Origin: Muribaculaceae bacterium Isolate-037 (Harlan)
Lineage (GTDB): Bacteria > Bacteroidota > Bacteroidia > Bacteroidales > Muribaculaceae
DNA length: 64,000 nucleotides
Assembly (NCBI GenBank): GCA_003762615.1
Contig: RIAZ01000004.1
Location: forward strand, 124,001-188,000
Reading direction: 5' to 3'
A model generated the notes under the pieces. The model did no database searches. It saw only the letters and a list, made by a program, of their open reading frames with translations, and had not been told where the DNA came from. Numbering within the stretch: position 1 is the first letter of the stretch; every line of letters begins with the position of its first letter. Position numbers and translations under genes: made by a program. Positions 38,401-45,665 of the stretch are shown here, one piece after another.

Positions 38401-39025
38401 TCACCAGCGTGCGGGAGTTGAGGCTCTTGAGGATTTGATTAAATCGGAAGTCAATATAAAAGAGCTTAAGATTGTAGAGAATGAAGAGAGTGGTCTTGTG
38501 AAAAGGGTAAAGGCAGACTTCAAGAAGCTTGGTCCAAAATATGGAAAGATTATGAAGCTGCTTGGAAAAGCCATTACAGAACTGTCGCAGAAAGAGATCG
38601 CCCGTCTTGAGAGAGAAGGAGAATTAAGATTCACAGATCTTGAAGGAGAGCCGGTTGTCACGTTGTCTGATGTAGAAATTATTCCGGAAGATGTGCCTGG
38701 CTGGCTGGTTGCCAATGATGGCAATATCACTGTGGCACTTGACGTCACCGTTACGCCTGAATTGAAAAATGAGGGTATGGCCCGCGAGTTGATTAATCGT
38801 ATCCAAAATATCCGTAAGGGTAATGACTTTGAGATCACGGACAAGGTGCGTGTTGAGCTTTCCGATGAGGACGAGATAAAAGATGCAGTAAATGCATTCC
38901 GCGATTATATCTCCGCTCAGGTTTTGGCAGATGAGATAATCATTGTGCCGTCACTTGACGGGCAAGATTGTGTAGATCTTGAAATTGATGGATTGAAAGC
39001 GAAAGCACGCGTAACAAAGAATTAA
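35456..39025 (+). CDS. ileS: Isoleucyl-tRNA synthetase, long (eukaryote-like) type
   Basis: Charges tRNA-Ile; class I synthetase with editing. 1189 residues, much longer than E. coli IleS (about 940), as in type 2 enzymes. The HIGH motif appears as GIHHVMA within PSANGMPGIHHVMART. The editing domain contains TTPWTLPSNTALCVG. The KMSKS motif is NGNKMSKRLGN. The long helical C-terminal region carries anticodon-binding functions. It starts an apparent run ileS-lspA-DUF4296 with 4-22 base spacing and an overlap. Confidence 0.97.
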   Translation: MSKKFKEYSKQLNLSEVNKEMLQIWDEHSLFEASMKEREGCPTFVFYEGPPSANGMPGIHHVMARTIKDIVCRYKTMKGFHVKRKAGWDTHGLPVELGVEKSLGITKEDIGKKISVDEYNAACRSEVMKYTKEWTDLTHKMGYWVDLENPYITYDNKYIESVWWLLRQLYDKGYLFKGYTIQPYSPAAGTGLSSHELNQPGCYRDVKDTTATVLFKIKDAKPEMEGWGTPCFMAWTTTPWTLPSNTALCVGPSIDYVAVRTYNPYTADKLTVVLAESLLKAYFKPEGEKLDLEAYNAGDKILPYKVVGKWRGPELVGMHYEQLMPWVKPVERVDDRSAEYVKNYASSHPENVFSYGNDRFVEIADEAFRVISGDYVTTEDGTGIVHIAPTFGADDAKVAKAAGIPPLFMINQKGETRPMVDFTGKYYTVDELAPVFVEKCVNLEEYSRHAGDYVKNAYDPKFNPGGKYDEASAMKSEDLNIVLCMEMKKSGEAFKIEKHTHNYPHCWRTDKPVLYYPLDSWFIRTTAARERLIELNERIKWKPASTGSGRFGKWLENLQDWNLSRSRYWGTPLPIWRSEDGREEICIGSYEELYNEIEKSVAAGVMENNPLKDKGFIPGDYTKANYDKIDLHRPYVDDIVLVSASGKPMKRELDLIDVWFDSGSMPYAQIHYPFENKEILDNGEVYPADFIAEGVDQTRGWFFTLHAIAGMVFDTNSFKAVISNGLVLDKNGNKMSKRLGNAIDPFNNLERFGSDPVRWYMISNSSPWDNLKYDEAGVAEVSRKLFATLYNTYKFFALYANVDGFTGSEPPVATEKRPEIDRWILSLLNTLVAEVTDALDDYEPTKAARAIEEFVNDNLSNWYVRLNRKRFWAGEMDDDKLSAYQTLYTSLKTVALLMAPFAPFYSDRLYSDLVAPASESEGYASVHTTFFPESDSSMVDSELEERMRLAQEITSNVLALRRKVNLKVRQPLQTLLIPVMDSHQRAGVEALEDLIKSEVNIKELKIVENEESGLVKRVKADFKKLGPKYGKIMKLLGKAITELSQKEIARLEREGELRFTDLEGEPVVTLSDVEIIPEDVPGWLVANDGNITVALDVTVTPELKNEGMARELINRIQNIRKGNDFEITDKVRVELSDEDEIKDAVNAFRDYISAQVLADEIIIVPSLDGQDCVDLEIDGLKAKARVTKN

Positions 39026-39047
39026 GGAATTGGTGGCGAATGATAAT

Positions 39048-39737
39048 ATGAATGCGACGGCGGTATCCGGAAAGGATATCGCCGCTCGCCGTATCTGGCT
39101 TGTTGTGGCGATTAGCATAGCGGTTGTTCTTGCAGACCAGATAATGAAGATATGGGTGAAAACAAATTTCTATCTCGGAGAGGATCTTCCGATAACTAAT
39201 TGGTTTCACCTCAAATTTATAGAGAACAATGGTATGGCTTTTGGTCTTGAACTATGGAATAAAATAGTTCTGACATTGGGTCGGATTGCAGCAGTAGTCC
39301 TGTTTATATGGTTTGTAATCAAGATAAAATATGCGCAGGAACTCCGTTGCGGTTTTTTTGTGGCAGTAGCCTTGATAATAGCAGGTGCAGCAGGCAATAT
39401 ATTTGACTGTGTTTTTTATGGTCGTCTTTTTAATAATCCGATGCCACCTGAAATAGCCGTAGCTTTTCCTGATGGAGGGGGATATGCCCCTTGGTTTGAG
39501 GGGAGAGTTGTAGATATGTTTTATTTCCCACTCTTCTCCTTTTATTGGCCGGAGTGGCTACCCGGAGTAGGAGGAAGATATTATGAATTTTTCCAGTACA
39601 TATTTAATGTTGCTGATGCATCAATCTGTATAGGAGTCGGCTTATTGATATTTTTCTATTCCGGAGATGCCTCAAAAGCATTTTCATTGATAAGCGAGAG
39701 TAAGAAAAATACTAAAGAAAATGACAAGGAGAAGTGA
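39048..39737 (+). CDS. lspA: Lipoprotein signal peptidase LspA
   Basis: Aspartyl membrane peptidase that removes signal peptides of lipoproteins. About 229 residues from the ATG at 39048; in-frame TTG (39030) and GTG (39033) codons are alternative starts. Four hydrophobic helices. Catalytic Asp motifs are AGNIFDCVFYG and FNVADASICIG. A loop of about 50 residues between helices 3 and 4 is larger than in E. coli, as typical for Bacteroidetes LspA. The end overlaps the next gene, itself a lipoprotein, by 17 bases. Confidence 0.93.
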   Translation: MNATAVSGKDIAARRIWLVVAISIAVVLADQIMKIWVKTNFYLGEDLPITNWFHLKFIENNGMAFGLELWNKIVLTLGRIAAVVLFIWFVIKIKYAQELRCGFFVAVALIIAGAAGNIFDCVFYGRLFNNPMPPEIAVAFPDGGGYAPWFEGRVVDMFYFPLFSFYWPEWLPGVGGRYYEFFQYIFNVADASICIGVGLLIFFYSGDASKAFSLISESKKNTKENDKEK

Positions 39738-40746
39738 CAGATGTTATTCGTCTTCATCGGTTGTGCCGGTTATATTGTTGTTGTCCATGGTAATAGCCGG
39801 CTGTAGTAATCGTCCGGATAATATTCTTACCGAAAAAGAGATGGTGGCTCTTATGGCAGATATGCAGCTTGCTGAAGCATATACCAATGTCTCCAATCAA
39901 CAGATGCAGGTATCTGATTACCGTCTGAAGATGGGAAAGTCGGTTTTGGCTGCGCATGGCATAACCCAAGAACAACTTGACACGACACTTGCATGGTATG
40001 GAAGAAATCTTGATGATTACTCAGAACTATACGCAAAAGTAGATAAGGAGATTATCAAGAGAAGAAAGCATCTTCTGAATATGTCGGGAGAAGAGGATGG
40101 TCTTGATGATGATAATCTTCTTTGGAGATTTGGCAAGAATGGGCAGCTCTCAATGCTTGGTAATACTGATGGATGGATAGTCTCTGTTACAGATCCAGAT
40201 TTACAAAAGGGTGATCGTTTGCAATGGACAATGCATCTTGATGCTCCTGTTCAAATGAACGGTGTGCTTGGTGTAGAATATTCTGATGGTTCCTCTGAGG
40301 CAGGTAGTAGCGTGTTTATAGGCAGGAATAGAGTGGAATTAGTTTGTCAGACAGACACAGGTAAGGATGTGAAACGTATCTATGGCACTTTGCGTATCAA
40401 AGATCCTGAAATGCTTCCGGTGTATGCCGACAGTATAAGGCTCGTCCGGCTACCATACGATAGTGTTGAGTATCGTCTTCATCGCAGCAATAAGCATTAT
40501 GGTATCCCGTCTGTAAGAAAACCTAAGAAAGAAGAGGCAATAACAGATACTCTGACTGTAGCAGAGCCGGTTGTGGAGCAGAAAGCGCCGGAAAAGGGGA
40601 ATACAGTTATGTGGAATGCTGACAGAAGAAAGATAAGCAATTCAGATCTTGATGAAAGTAAAGTTTCAAGACCGTCAGTCACTCCGCATAAAATTGATGA
40701 ACGTGTTCGGATAAAGCCGTCCAAACTTCATAAAGATAGGAAATAG
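39721..40746 (+). CDS. DUF4296 lipoprotein
   Basis: 341 residues. Signal peptide with lipobox-like VIAGC (Cys about 28), so a substrate of the LspA encoded just before it. The DUF4296 region is about 35-125 (LTEKEMVALMADMQLAEAY). The middle part is beta-rich; the last about 90 residues are basic and likely disordered. It overlaps lspA by 17 bases and ends the ileS-lspA unit. Function is unknown to me. Confidence 0.85.
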   Translation: MTRRSDRCYSSSSVVPVILLLSMVIAGCSNRPDNILTEKEMVALMADMQLAEAYTNVSNQQMQVSDYRLKMGKSVLAAHGITQEQLDTTLAWYGRNLDDYSELYAKVDKEIIKRRKHLLNMSGEEDGLDDDNLLWRFGKNGQLSMLGNTDGWIVSVTDPDLQKGDRLQWTMHLDAPVQMNGVLGVEYSDGSSEAGSSVFIGRNRVELVCQTDTGKDVKRIYGTLRIKDPEMLPVYADSIRLVRLPYDSVEYRLHRSNKHYGIPSVRKPKKEEAITDTLTVAEPVVEQKAPEKGNTVMWNADRRKISNSDLDESKVSRPSVTPHKIDERVRIKPSKLHKDRK

Positions 40747-40823
40747 AACTATATTTTTTCAACATATTAAAGGAATGAAAGGTAAAACCGTAAAATTTCT
40801 TGTCAGAAAATTAATGATAACCG

Positions 40824-40860
40824 AAGATAAGGGGAAGGATGATTGCCTTCCCCTTATCTT
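40824..40860 (+). terminator. Terminator of the ileS-lspA-DUF4296 unit
   Basis: AAGATAAGGGGAAGG and CCTTCCCCTTATCTT form a perfect 15-bp stem with a 7-base loop. A 78-codon ORF (40775-41011) runs through the hairpin and is therefore doubted. Confidence 0.85.
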
Positions 40861-41016
40861 TGTAACAGGAGAACGGGAAGGGGATATTATAAGGAATCTT
40901 ATATTAACTCCATTTGATAGAGAGAAGGCAGGCTTTGAATATCTATCAGAATTACAGCTGTATAAGATTGTCGATTCCGAAAATTTTAAAATAATTAAAA
41001 TTTTATATTGAAAATA

Positions 41017-41048
41017 TTTGTTGGAATAAAAGATAATATCTACCTTTG
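41017..41048 (+). promoter_or_regulatory. Promoter of the ABC transporter/GntR operon
   Basis: TTTG at 41017-41020, 20-base spacer, TACCTTTG at 41041-41048: exact -33/-7 consensus. Confidence 0.8.
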
Positions 41049-41050
41049 CA

Positions 41051-41072
41051 GTGTACTAATATACTAATACAC
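41051..41072. promoter_or_regulatory. Operator-like palindrome at the transcription start of the ABC/GntR operon
   Basis: GTGTA at the left end and TACAC at the right end frame two copies of TACTAATA. The 22-base element is an imperfect palindrome (18 of 22 positions). It occupies the transcription start and the whole leader up to the ATG, where a bound repressor would block transcription. The GntR protein encoded at the end of the operon is the obvious ligand. Confidence 0.7.
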
Positions 41073-41073
41073 T

Positions 41074-41916
41074 ATGTTAAAGATAGAAAATATCACCTAC
41101 AGCTACAAGCGTAGTAAACAGGCGGTCCTTTCCAATTATTCATTGGAGGTTAAGGACGGCACTATATGCGGATTATTGGGAAAAAACGGCGCAGGGAAAT
41201 CTACGTTGCTTTATCTTATACTTGGATTATTGAAGCCTCAATCAGGTGAGATCAATTATAATGGATTCCGACCGTTTGATCGTAAAGTGGCATTTCTTAA
41301 TGATGTATTCATTGTTCCTGAAGAATTTTATTTGCCGAATGTGAAATTATCACAGTTCGTGAAAAGCATGTCGGCATTCTATCCCAAATATTCTCATGCA
41401 GATCTTTCACGTCATCTTTCTACGTTTGAAATGACTCCTGATGTTCATCTGGGTCATCTGTCAATGGGACAGAAGAAAAGGGTATTTATGAGTTTTGCAT
41501 TAGCATGCAACACTTCATTATTGGTTCTTGATGAACCAACTAATGGACTGGATATTCCAGGGAAGCGTCTTTTCCGTAAAGCAGTGTTGGACAGTATGAC
41601 GGATGATCGCACGATCATAATCTCCACTCATCAGGTGTATGATGTAGAGAAGATACTTGACCATGTGGTGATAACCGATACTAATGGTGTTCTGCTGAAT
41701 GCCACAATGATGGATATTTCTTCGCGACTTCTATTTGCTTTTACTAATAATAAGGATCGTATTGCAAATGCACTAGTTGCGCTTGATGCTCCCGGCGGTG
41801 CAAATATAGTGGAGTTGTCAGATGGATATTCTGAGACTGACGTGAATCTGGAGACATTATTTGAGTTGGTCAGACAGAATCCCACCATAGTCAAGGATTT
41901 ATTCGGAGGGAGATAG
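41074..41916 (+). CDS. ABC transporter ATP-binding protein (YtrB-like)
   Basis: 280 residues. Walker A GLLGKNGAGKSTL, signature LSMGQKKRVFMS, Walker B LLVLDEPTNGLDIP and switch His in IISTHQV. First gene of an operon ATPase, membrane protein, GntR regulator, which matches the layout of ytr-type systems of Firmicutes and Bacteroidetes that respond to envelope stress or antibiotics. The cargo is unknown. The ATG directly follows the operator palindrome. Confidence 0.92.
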   Translation: MLKIENITYSYKRSKQAVLSNYSLEVKDGTICGLLGKNGAGKSTLLYLILGLLKPQSGEINYNGFRPFDRKVAFLNDVFIVPEEFYLPNVKLSQFVKSMSAFYPKYSHADLSRHLSTFEMTPDVHLGHLSMGQKKRVFMSFALACNTSLLVLDEPTNGLDIPGKRLFRKAVLDSMTDDRTIIISTHQVYDVEKILDHVVITDTNGVLLNATMMDISSRLLFAFTNNKDRIANALVALDAPGGANIVELSDGYSETDVNLETLFELVRQNPTIVKDLFGGR

Positions 41917-41978
41917 GGGATAATTGTACACAGCCCATTTACTAACAAAATATTATTTAACAAATATTATTTAAGACG

Positions 41979-42776
41979 ATGGATAATGAAATTTATGAGG
42001 CAAGGGTTGGAAATGAGTCATTCGTTGAGAATTTCTGGCTGAATGCTAAAAGAGAGATTATAGATAATAGAAAATTCCTGTTGTTGGGTTTGGCATGCAT
42101 ATTGGGATTGTATATTACAACGGGAGCAATAATGGGATATAATGGAGTTGGTTCCGGTTCGTCAGGAGTGGTGATCTTCACGTTCTATATGATGATGTTC
42201 GCCTTTGTCGGCGCATCAGTGGCTTTTTCTGATATGAAGACAAAGGAGGAGCGTCTCTACTCATTAATGGTGCCGGCATCAGCATTTTCAAAATACTTGG
42301 TAAAATGGCTGTTATCCGTTCCGGTGCTATTCGGGGTATTGGTATTGGCGTTTTATATAGGGGATATTACCCGTATATTAACGTTCTTGATGACGGCGGA
42401 TAATCCCCATAATTATCCGGATTATCTTCACATAACAAATCCATGGAAAATATATTCTATGTTTGATATAACGCGACCGGCTTTGATTCTTACAGTCCTG
42501 TTGTCGGCATATTTCTTGGCACAGGCACCATATTTTTTCGGGGCGATACTATGGCCCAAAAACTCTTTTATCAAAACATTTGCAGCCATGTGGGTAATTC
42601 AGACTGTATGTAGTATTATGTTTGCATTGAGTGTTAAATATTTCCCTTCACTAATGTATCATATAGGAGACTCATTATGGTTTATGGCAACAGTTTTCAT
42701 ACTTTTGACGCTTGCGTTCTACGTGGCAGGATTCTATCTGTACAGACGGCAGCAAGTAGTGTATAAATTAATTTAG
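41979..42776 (+). CDS. ABC-2 type permease-like membrane protein of the GntR operon
   Basis: 265 residues with six hydrophobic helices (about 36-55, 64-85, 107-130, 165-190, 205-222, 230-255). The N-terminal NAKREIIDNRKFLLLG entry helix is typical of ABC-2 permeases. The gene follows the ATPase gene after 62 bases and precedes the regulator by 11 bases. It probably pairs with that ATPase. Confidence 0.85.
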   Translation: MDNEIYEARVGNESFVENFWLNAKREIIDNRKFLLLGLACILGLYITTGAIMGYNGVGSGSSGVVIFTFYMMMFAFVGASVAFSDMKTKEERLYSLMVPASAFSKYLVKWLLSVPVLFGVLVLAFYIGDITRILTFLMTADNPHNYPDYLHITNPWKIYSMFDITRPALILTVLLSAYFLAQAPYFFGAILWPKNSFIKTFAAMWVIQTVCSIMFALSVKYFPSLMYHIGDSLWFMATVFILLTLAFYVAGFYLYRRQQVVYKLI

Positions 42777-42787
42777 ATCTCCTGTGT

Positions 42788-43165
42788 ATGGATTTTAATG
42801 AAAATAAACCGATATATCTTCAGATTACAGATGGAATAATGGATGATATCATATCGGATGTCTATCCATCAGACGGTAGATTACCATCAGTTAGGGAATA
42901 TGCTTCGAAAGTAGAGGTTAATGCCAATACTGTCATGAGGTCATACGACTGGCTTCAGCAGCAGAAAATAATATTTAATAGGAGAGGGATTGGTTTTTTT
43001 GTACTTCCTGAAGCAAAGAAACGTATAATCGAGATGAGACGTAATATATTTTTCAGAGATGAAGTGGAGTATTTTTTCGGGCGAATAAAGTCTTTCGGAT
43101 TATCGCCCGATGATATCAAAAGATTATATTCAGACTACATAGCGCGAGTAGACGAGACTCCATAA
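42788..43165 (+). CDS. GntR-family transcriptional regulator, YtrA subfamily
   Basis: 125 residues: a winged-helix domain (PIYLQITDGIMDDIISDV at the start, then GRLPSVREYASKVEVNANTV containing the recognition helix) and a short helical dimerisation tail, with no effector domain. This is the YtrA subfamily, whose members normally repress the ABC operon that encodes them. The palindrome at 41051-41072 fits as its operator. Confidence 0.9.
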   Translation: MDFNENKPIYLQITDGIMDDIISDVYPSDGRLPSVREYASKVEVNANTVMRSYDWLQQQKIIFNRRGIGFFVLPEAKKRIIEMRRNIFFRDEVEYFFGRIKSFGLSPDDIKRLYSDYIARVDETP

Positions 43166-43186
43166 ATTAAACTAAATCTAAAATAA

Positions 43187-43216
43187 GGAGGCGCCCCCTG
43201 TGAAGTGGACGCCTCC
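43187..43216. terminator. Terminator between the GntR operon and the DUF1846 gene
   Basis: GGAGGCG pairs with CGCCTCC, with further pairing inside; it lies between convergent genes. Confidence 0.75.
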
Positions 43217-43241
43217 TGCCTTTATTAGAATTTATACTGAA

Positions 43242-44705
43242 TTATTTTTTTCGAGTTGGATCACAAGTAAGACCAACGCCGAGTTTCTTGAAAATCTTGT
43301 GGTCTACTTCACCAAGCATTACGGTAGAGTGCATTTCACAACCTCTTAGTTCCGGTAGTTTCTCCAATGCCTTACGACAATTTTCGTCATGAGTGCTTAG
43401 AACAGATAGAGCCACAAGCACTTCATCAGAATGTAGACGAGGATTCCGGCTCCAAAGATAGTTTGTCTTGGTATGCTGAATCGGCTCTATCATTTCTTGT
43501 GGGATAAGTTTCACATTATGATCAATTCCCGCAAGATGCTTTATTGAGTTTAGAATTAGAGCAGAACTCGGACCAAGCAGAGGACTTGTCTCTGCCGTTA
43601 TTATTGTTCCATCCGATAATTCTATAGCAGAACATGGCAATCCGCTTTCAGCTGCTCTGTCACGAGCTGCTTTGATGGATTTTCTGTAATTGACGTCAAT
43701 CTTTGCCTGCTTCAATAATAAGGCAATCTTATTCACCTCATCATCGTTGCATTTGCCTTGAGCAAGATTGTTCAATGCTGTAAAATAACGTCTGATAATT
43801 TCGTTTTTTGACGCATTGCAGCACACCTGATCATCCTTTATGCAGAATCCGACCATATTAACTCCCATGTCAGTAGGAGATTTATACGGATTCTCCCCAT
43901 AAATCCCTTCAAAGAGAGCATTTAATACTGGAAAAATTTCAATGTCGCGATTATAATTTATTGCAATTTCTCCGTATGCTTCCAAATGGAACGGATCAAT
44001 CATATTCACGTCATTAAGGTCGGCAGTTGCCGCTTCGTATGCAATGTTTACGGGGTGCTTTAGAGGAAGACTCCACACTGGGAATGTTTCGAATTTAGCA
44101 TAACCTGCTTCTATACCCCGTTTATTTTCGTTATACAACTGACTTAGGCATACAGCCATTTTTCCACTTCCTGGTCCCGGAGCAGTGACAATCACCAAAG
44201 GTCTTGATGTCACAATATAATCATTATTGCCAAATCCTTCATCAGACGTAATGAGTCCCACATTATTTGGGTAGCCTTCAATTGTGTAGTGATAATATAC
44301 TGTGATACCCAATCTTTCAAGGCGATTGCGGAATGCATCAGCACTTATCTGGCCGTTGTAGTGGGTGACAACCACAGATCCCACAAGAAACCCCCTGTCT
44401 TGGAATTCAGTACGCAACCGTAGCACATCCATATCATAAGTGATGCCGAGATCACTCCTGACTTTATTCTTCTCAATGTCAAGAGCACTGATCACTATTA
44501 CAATCTCAGCCTGATCCTTTAGCTGCCAAAGCATCCTCAGCTTGCTGTCGGGTTGAAATCCGGGAAGCACGCGGCTTGCGTGGTGGTCATCAAACAATTT
44601 ACCTCCTAATTCGAGATAAAGCTTATTTCCGAACTTAGAAATTCTTTCTTTAATATGTTCGGACTGTATCTTCAGATACTTTTCGTTGTCAAATCCGTAT
44701 ACCAT
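43242..44705 (-). CDS. DUF1846 family protein
   Basis: About 487 residues. The sequence VYGFDNEKYLKIQSEHIKER at the start and the P-loop-like APGPGSGKMAVCLSQLY are hallmarks of DUF1846. The fold, known from a structural-genomics entry I recall, suggests a nucleotide-binding enzyme, but no reaction is established to my knowledge. An apparent upstream TTG start at 44717 falls inside the -7 box, so the ATG at 44705 is chosen. The protein has no signal peptide and should be cytoplasmic. Single gene, divergent from the cysteine-rich protein gene. Confidence 0.9.
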   Translation of the reverse strand: MVYGFDNEKYLKIQSEHIKERISKFGNKLYLELGGKLFDDHHASRVLPGFQPDSKLRMLWQLKDQAEIVIVISALDIEKNKVRSDLGITYDMDVLRLRTEFQDRGFLVGSVVVTHYNGQISADAFRNRLERLGITVYYHYTIEGYPNNVGLITSDEGFGNNDYIVTSRPLVIVTAPGPGSGKMAVCLSQLYNENKRGIEAGYAKFETFPVWSLPLKHPVNIAYEAATADLNDVNMIDPFHLEAYGEIAINYNRDIEIFPVLNALFEGIYGENPYKSPTDMGVNMVGFCIKDDQVCCNASKNEIIRRYFTALNNLAQGKCNDDEVNKIALLLKQAKIDVNYRKSIKAARDRAAESGLPCSAIELSDGTIITAETSPLLGPSSALILNSIKHLAGIDHNVKLIPQEMIEPIQHTKTNYLWSRNPRLHSDEVLVALSVLSTHDENCRKALEKLPELRGCEMHSTVMLGEVDHKIFKKLGVGLTCDPTRKK

Positions 44706-44714
44706 AACGGACTG

Positions 44715-44722
44715 CAAAATTA
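44715..44722 (-). promoter_or_regulatory. -7 promoter box of the DUF1846 gene
   Basis: Minus strand TAATTTTG, 9 bases before the ATG at 44705, so the mRNA leader is at most a few bases. Confidence 0.6.
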
Positions 44723-44920
44723 CAAAAATATTTTCGTAGAAACAAGTTTGTTTTATGTAGTAGTCGAAAAAATAATTTGAAATAATATGATAACAAATTT
44801 TTACGAATGTTGCCGATTATGCTAATATATGATAAAATGCCAATAATCATTAAACTAAATTGAGAAGTAGTGGTCAAAGAATCGTAAACATCACAAAAAC
44901 GAGAATAAACGATTAGAAAT

Positions 44921-45583
44921 ATGAACATGAAGAGAATGATTTTGAGTTTGGCAATTCTTATTGCCGCTACTGCATCAGTTTTCGCATCCGGCGATAACAC
45001 TAAAGTCAACGATAGCTGCAAGAACCGTAAGGAATGCACTCTTTCCAAAAAGGGGAATGGAGAGATGAGAAAGAATCGCAAGGAATGTAGTGCATTCGAA
45101 GGATTGAACCTGACTCAGGAACAGAAAACAAAACTTGCAGATTTGCGTAAGGAGTGTACGCCTTCTAAAAAGAAAGGCTGTGACGGAAAGGCATGTAATG
45201 ATTGCGCTGCATGTAAAGACTGTAAGGATGGAAAGTCCTGCAAAGAATGCACTGCATGTAAAGATTGTAAGGATGGAAAGACCTGTAAAGAATGCAAGGA
45301 CTGTAAGGCAGGTAATGGTGTATGCAAAAATATGAAGAGAGATAATCTTTCTCGTGAAGAGAAGATGAAACTGAAAGAGGAACGTCGTGCAAGAATTGTG
45401 GAGACGCGAAAAAAGTATCTTGAGGGAGTAAAAAATATTCTTACCCCTGAACAGTATAATAAATTTCTGGAGAACAGTTATCTTTCAAAAGCATCAAACC
45501 ATAAAAATTTTAAGAGTAAAGGTCATGCAAAACGTTATGGCAAGATCCACGATAAGAAACGTGGCCGTAAAAATGTAGCATGA
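44921..45583 (+). CDS. Secreted cysteine- and lysine-rich protein with Spy/CpxP-like flanks
   Basis: 220 residues with signal peptide MNMKRMILSLAILIAATASV. Two LTxxQ-type motifs (LTQEQKTKLADLR and LTPEQYNKFLE) resemble Spy/CpxP periplasmic chaperones or metal sensors. Between them lies an insert of about 60 residues that is mostly Cys, Lys and Asp, with CxxC spacing. The insert contains two 15-residue direct repeats (ACKDCKDGKxCKEC...), encoded by a 45-base DNA repeat. The mature protein has 17 cysteines. Such density suggests metal or redox buffering outside the cytoplasm. Stand-alone gene, ended by a strong terminator. Function is inferred from composition only. Confidence 0.85.
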   Translation: MNMKRMILSLAILIAATASVFASGDNTKVNDSCKNRKECTLSKKGNGEMRKNRKECSAFEGLNLTQEQKTKLADLRKECTPSKKKGCDGKACNDCAACKDCKDGKSCKECTACKDCKDGKTCKECKDCKAGNGVCKNMKRDNLSREEKMKLKEERRARIVETRKKYLEGVKNILTPEQYNKFLENSYLSKASNHKNFKSKGHAKRYGKIHDKKRGRKNVA

Positions 45584-45596
45584 TTTAGAAATAAGA

Positions 45597-45641
45597 AGAA
45601 AGACCATAAATCGGATTCCGAGTCTGATTTATGGTCTTTCT
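45597..45641. terminator. Bidirectional terminator between the Cys-rich protein gene and the GH43 gene
   Basis: AGAAAGACCATAAATC pairs perfectly (16 bp) with GATTTATGGTCTTTCT between two convergent genes. Confidence 0.9.
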
Positions 45642-45665
45642 CTGTATAATGTCAATAGTATGTGC

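Noticed and set aside
40775..41011. 78-codon ORF between the DUF4296 gene and the ABC operon
   Set aside because: It runs straight through a perfect 15-bp terminator hairpin, has no recognisable family or promoter, and ends close to the ABC promoter. More likely chance.
45115..45392. Overlapping ORFs on both strands across the Cys-rich protein insert
   Set aside because: They are side effects of the 45-base repeat and biased codons; the forward secreted protein with a signal peptide explains the region.
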